A DNA stretch of 64,000 bases from Rugamonas apoptosis. GTDB taxonomy: Bacteria; Pseudomonadota; Gammaproteobacteria; Burkholderiales; Burkholderiaceae_D. The notes under the pieces were generated by a model that was not told where the DNA came from, made no database searches, and worked only from the letters and a program-made list of their open reading frames with translations. The DNA is taken from NCBI RefSeq assembly GCF_014042355.1, contig NZ_JACEZU010000012.1, forward strand, positions 1 through 64,000, in the 5' to 3' direction. Each line of letters starts with the position of its first letter. Positions within the stretch are counted from its first letter, which is position 1. This document shows positions 62,386 through 64,000 of this stretch, in pieces. A program made the position numbers and the translations under genes.

Positions 62386-63726
62386 ATGGCAGATAAACCC
62401 GTTGTCCGGCGCCGCGTCGTCAAGACCGGCATCAGCGAAGAGCGCACCAACAGCAGCAAAGTCCAGAGCCAGTATCAGCCGTACAAGGATGCGGCATGGG
62501 GCTTCATCAATCATTGGTACCCGGCCTTGTTCAGCAATGAGCTGCCGGAAGACCATGTCGAAGGCATCCAGATTTGCGGCATTCCCATCGTATTGCGCCG
62601 TGTGGATGGCAAGATTTACGCGCTGAAGGATCAATGCGTGCACCGCGGCGTTCGCCTGTCGGAAAAGCCGACGTGCTTCAACAAGGAAACGATCTCCTGC
62701 TGGTACCACGGGTTCACGTTCGATCTCGATTCCGGCGTGTTGTCCACCATCGTGGCCAATCCCGAAGACAAGCTGATCGGCACGACCGGCATCACCACCT
62801 ATCCCGTGCGGGAAGTGGCCGGCATGATCTTCGTGTTCGTGCGTGAAGACGATTTCCCTGATACCGATGTGCCGCCCCTGTCGGACGACCTGCCGTTCCG
62901 CTTCCCGGAAAACAGCGAACGCTTCCCGCACCCACTGTGGCCAGCCGCGCCGAGCATCCTGGACGAAAACGCCGTGGCCCTGGGTATGCACCGCACCGGC
63001 TTCGGCAACTGGCGTATCGCCTGCGAGAACGGCTTCGACAATGCCCACATCCTGGTCCACAAGGACAACACGATCGTCCATGCCCTGGATTGGGTTCTGC
63101 CCTTGGGCATATTGCCGACCAGCGATGACTGCATCACCACGGTCGAGGACGACAAGGGGCCGAAGGGGCTGATGCAGTGGCTGTTTACCGAAAAGTGGGC
63201 GCCCGTGCTCGAGAACGACAAGCTGGGACTCAAGGTGGAAGGCCTCAAGGGCCGCTACTACCGCACCTCGGTGGTGTTGCCGGGCGTACTGATGGTCGAG
63301 AACTGGCCGGAAGAGCACGTGGTGCAGTACGAATGGTACGTGCCGATCACCGACGACACGCACGAATACTGGGAAGTGCTGGTGCGCGTCTGCCCGACCG
63401 AGGAAGACCGCAAGAAATACCAGTATCGTTTTGATCGCGTCTACAAGTCGCTCTGCCTCCACGGCTTCAACGACTGCGACCTGTATGCCCGTGAAGCGAT
63501 GCAGAACTTCTATGCCGACGGCACCGGCTGGGATGACGAGCAGTTGGTGGCGACCGACGTCTCCCCCATCACCTGGCGCAAATTGGCGTCGCGCTGGAAT
63601 CGCGGTATCGCCAAGCCTGGACGTGGCGTGGCCGGCGCGCTGAAGACGACCAGCCTGCGCTTCAAGGACACCGCCGACGGCATGCGCCCCGGCTACAAGG
63701 TCCCGAAGGTCCCGGACGAAGCGTAA
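62386..63726 (+). CDS. Rieske non-heme iron oxygenase, CarAa-like
   Basis: A 446-residue terminal oxygenase. The Rieske [2Fe-2S] ligands are C-x-H in DQCVHRGVRLSEKP and C-x2-H in ISCWYHGFTFD (residues about 83-110). The mononuclear iron site is in WRIACENGFDNAHILVHKDN (His-x3-His). The C-terminal half (VVQYEWYVPITDDTHEYWEV, then LHGFNDCDLYAREAMQNFYA, and ITWRKLASRWNRGI) follows the carbazole 1,9a-dioxygenase (CarAa) and 2-oxoquinoline 8-monooxygenase subfamily, so it may work without a beta subunit. No ferredoxin or reductase gene is visible. Likely substrate: an aromatic or N-heterocycle. Confidence 0.9.
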   Translation: MADKPVVRRRVVKTGISEERTNSSKVQSQYQPYKDAAWGFINHWYPALFSNELPEDHVEGIQICGIPIVLRRVDGKIYALKDQCVHRGVRLSEKPTCFNKETISCWYHGFTFDLDSGVLSTIVANPEDKLIGTTGITTYPVREVAGMIFVFVREDDFPDTDVPPLSDDLPFRFPENSERFPHPLWPAAPSILDENAVALGMHRTGFGNWRIACENGFDNAHILVHKDNTIVHALDWVLPLGILPTSDDCITTVEDDKGPKGLMQWLFTEKWAPVLENDKLGLKVEGLKGRYYRTSVVLPGVLMVENWPEEHVVQYEWYVPITDDTHEYWEVLVRVCPTEEDRKKYQYRFDRVYKSLCLHGFNDCDLYAREAMQNFYADGTGWDDEQLVATDVSPITWRKLASRWNRGIAKPGRGVAGALKTTSLRFKDTADGMRPGYKVPKVPDEA

Positions 63727-63733
63727 GCCACGC

Positions 63734-63763
63734 ACAGGGTCGCGTCATCGTGCGCGGCCCTGT
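63734..63763 (+). terminator. Hairpin after the Rieske oxygenase gene
   Basis: ACAGGGTCGCG (63734-63744) pairs with CGCGGCCCTGT (63753-63763), with one G-T wobble. It lies 7 bp after the stop codon; no marked T run follows. It may attenuate transcription before the amidase gene. Confidence 0.5.
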
Positions 63764-63806
63764 TGCTCTGGTCTTTGCCTGTCTTCTTCCGTGGTTTGGA
63801 GTGAGC

Positions 63807-64000
63807 ATGGAAAACGAATTGCACTATCTGGAAATGTCCGAGCTGTCGCAGCTGATCCGCCGCGGCAAGATCTCGCCCGTCGACGTCGCGCAGGCGCAAC
63901 TGGCGCGCATCGAGAAGCTCGATGGCCAACTCAATAGCTATGCGTACGTCGCGGCGGAGCAGGCGTTGGCGCAGGCGCGCCAGGCCGAGGCCGAACTGGC
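63807..64000 (+). CDS. Amidase (GatA-like family), 5' part only
   Basis: The first 64 residues of a protein cut by the window end. MENELHYLEMSELSQLIRRG and KISPVDVAQAQLARIEKLDG, then LNSYAYVAAEQALAQARQAE are the N-terminal helices of the amidase-signature family; the Ser-Ser-Lys catalytic site lies beyond the window. A GGAGTGAGC site precedes the ATG. Its place directly after the oxygenase suggests hydrolysis of an amide intermediate or substrate in the same pathway. Confidence 0.82.
   Translation, partial: MENELHYLEMSELSQLIRRGKISPVDVAQAQLARIEKLDGQLNSYAYVAAEQALAQARQAEAEL

Overview
The window is chromosomal DNA from a high-GC betaproteobacterium, most likely an Oxalobacteraceae member (Massilia/Duganella/Janthinobacterium-like). 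This is inferred from gene content, from gene order such as the divergent fur/bamE pair and leuS-lptE-holA-proA-hemJ, and from strongly G/C-ending codons. No 16S rRNA gene is present, so the genus is a guess.

Layout. 1-6.2 kb: HAD hydrolase, hrcA, a bidirectional terminator-like palindrome, fur, bamE, dapB, an ExbB/ExbD-type pair coupled to a barstar-like gene, and a Phd/RelE-type toxin-antitoxin pair. 6.2-18.6 kb: methionine aminopeptidase coupled to a ParD-like gene, a LysR/quinone oxidoreductase divergon, a glycosyltransferase and VOC protein, then leuS, lptE, holA, proA, hemJ and a THUMP RNA methyltransferase. 19-32.8 kb: a signalling and surface region with an HDOD histidine kinase, a REC-PAS-GGDEF-EAL protein, a Sel1-repeat protein, an isolated flagellin, a CsgG/DUF4810/DUF799 lipoprotein operon, a MASE3-type PAS-GGDEF-EAL protein and a hemerythrin-like protein.

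32.9-38.8 kb: tRNA-Gly(CCC) is the attachment site of a 5.8-kb integrated element bounded by perfect 48-bp direct repeats. It is visibly AT-richer than its flanks. It carries a tyrosine integrase, a DUF4224 protein (excisionase candidate), an inovirus-type replication initiator, three small unknown genes, a divergent phage-type repressor with candidate operators, a hairpin-rich intergenic region, a HEPN-like gene and a ProQ/FinO RNA-chaperone gene. No coat, assembly or conjugation gene is recognisable. I consider this the best candidate for an undescribed system here.

38.8-53.8 kb: a periplasmic binding protein, a Zn/Cd/Pb-type P-ATPase, an ECF sigma/anti-sigma pair divergent from a Tat metallophosphoesterase and a CuA-like cupredoxin, then trmB, a membrane-anchored HIRAN-like protein, a decayed HigB-type toxin next to an intact antitoxin, recQ, uppP, several small genes, a hydrolase/M14 peptidase pair and a decayed RES-domain gene.

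54-64 kb: two chemoreceptors lead into a catabolic-looking cluster: AraC regulator (with a decayed partial copy of its own 3' end behind it), Zn-type alcohol dehydrogenase, cupin, bacteriohemerythrin, short-chain dehydrogenase, a CarAa-like Rieske oxygenase and the start of an amidase cut by the window end. The parts suggest oxidation of an aromatic or N-heterocyclic compound; the substrate cannot be read from the sequence.
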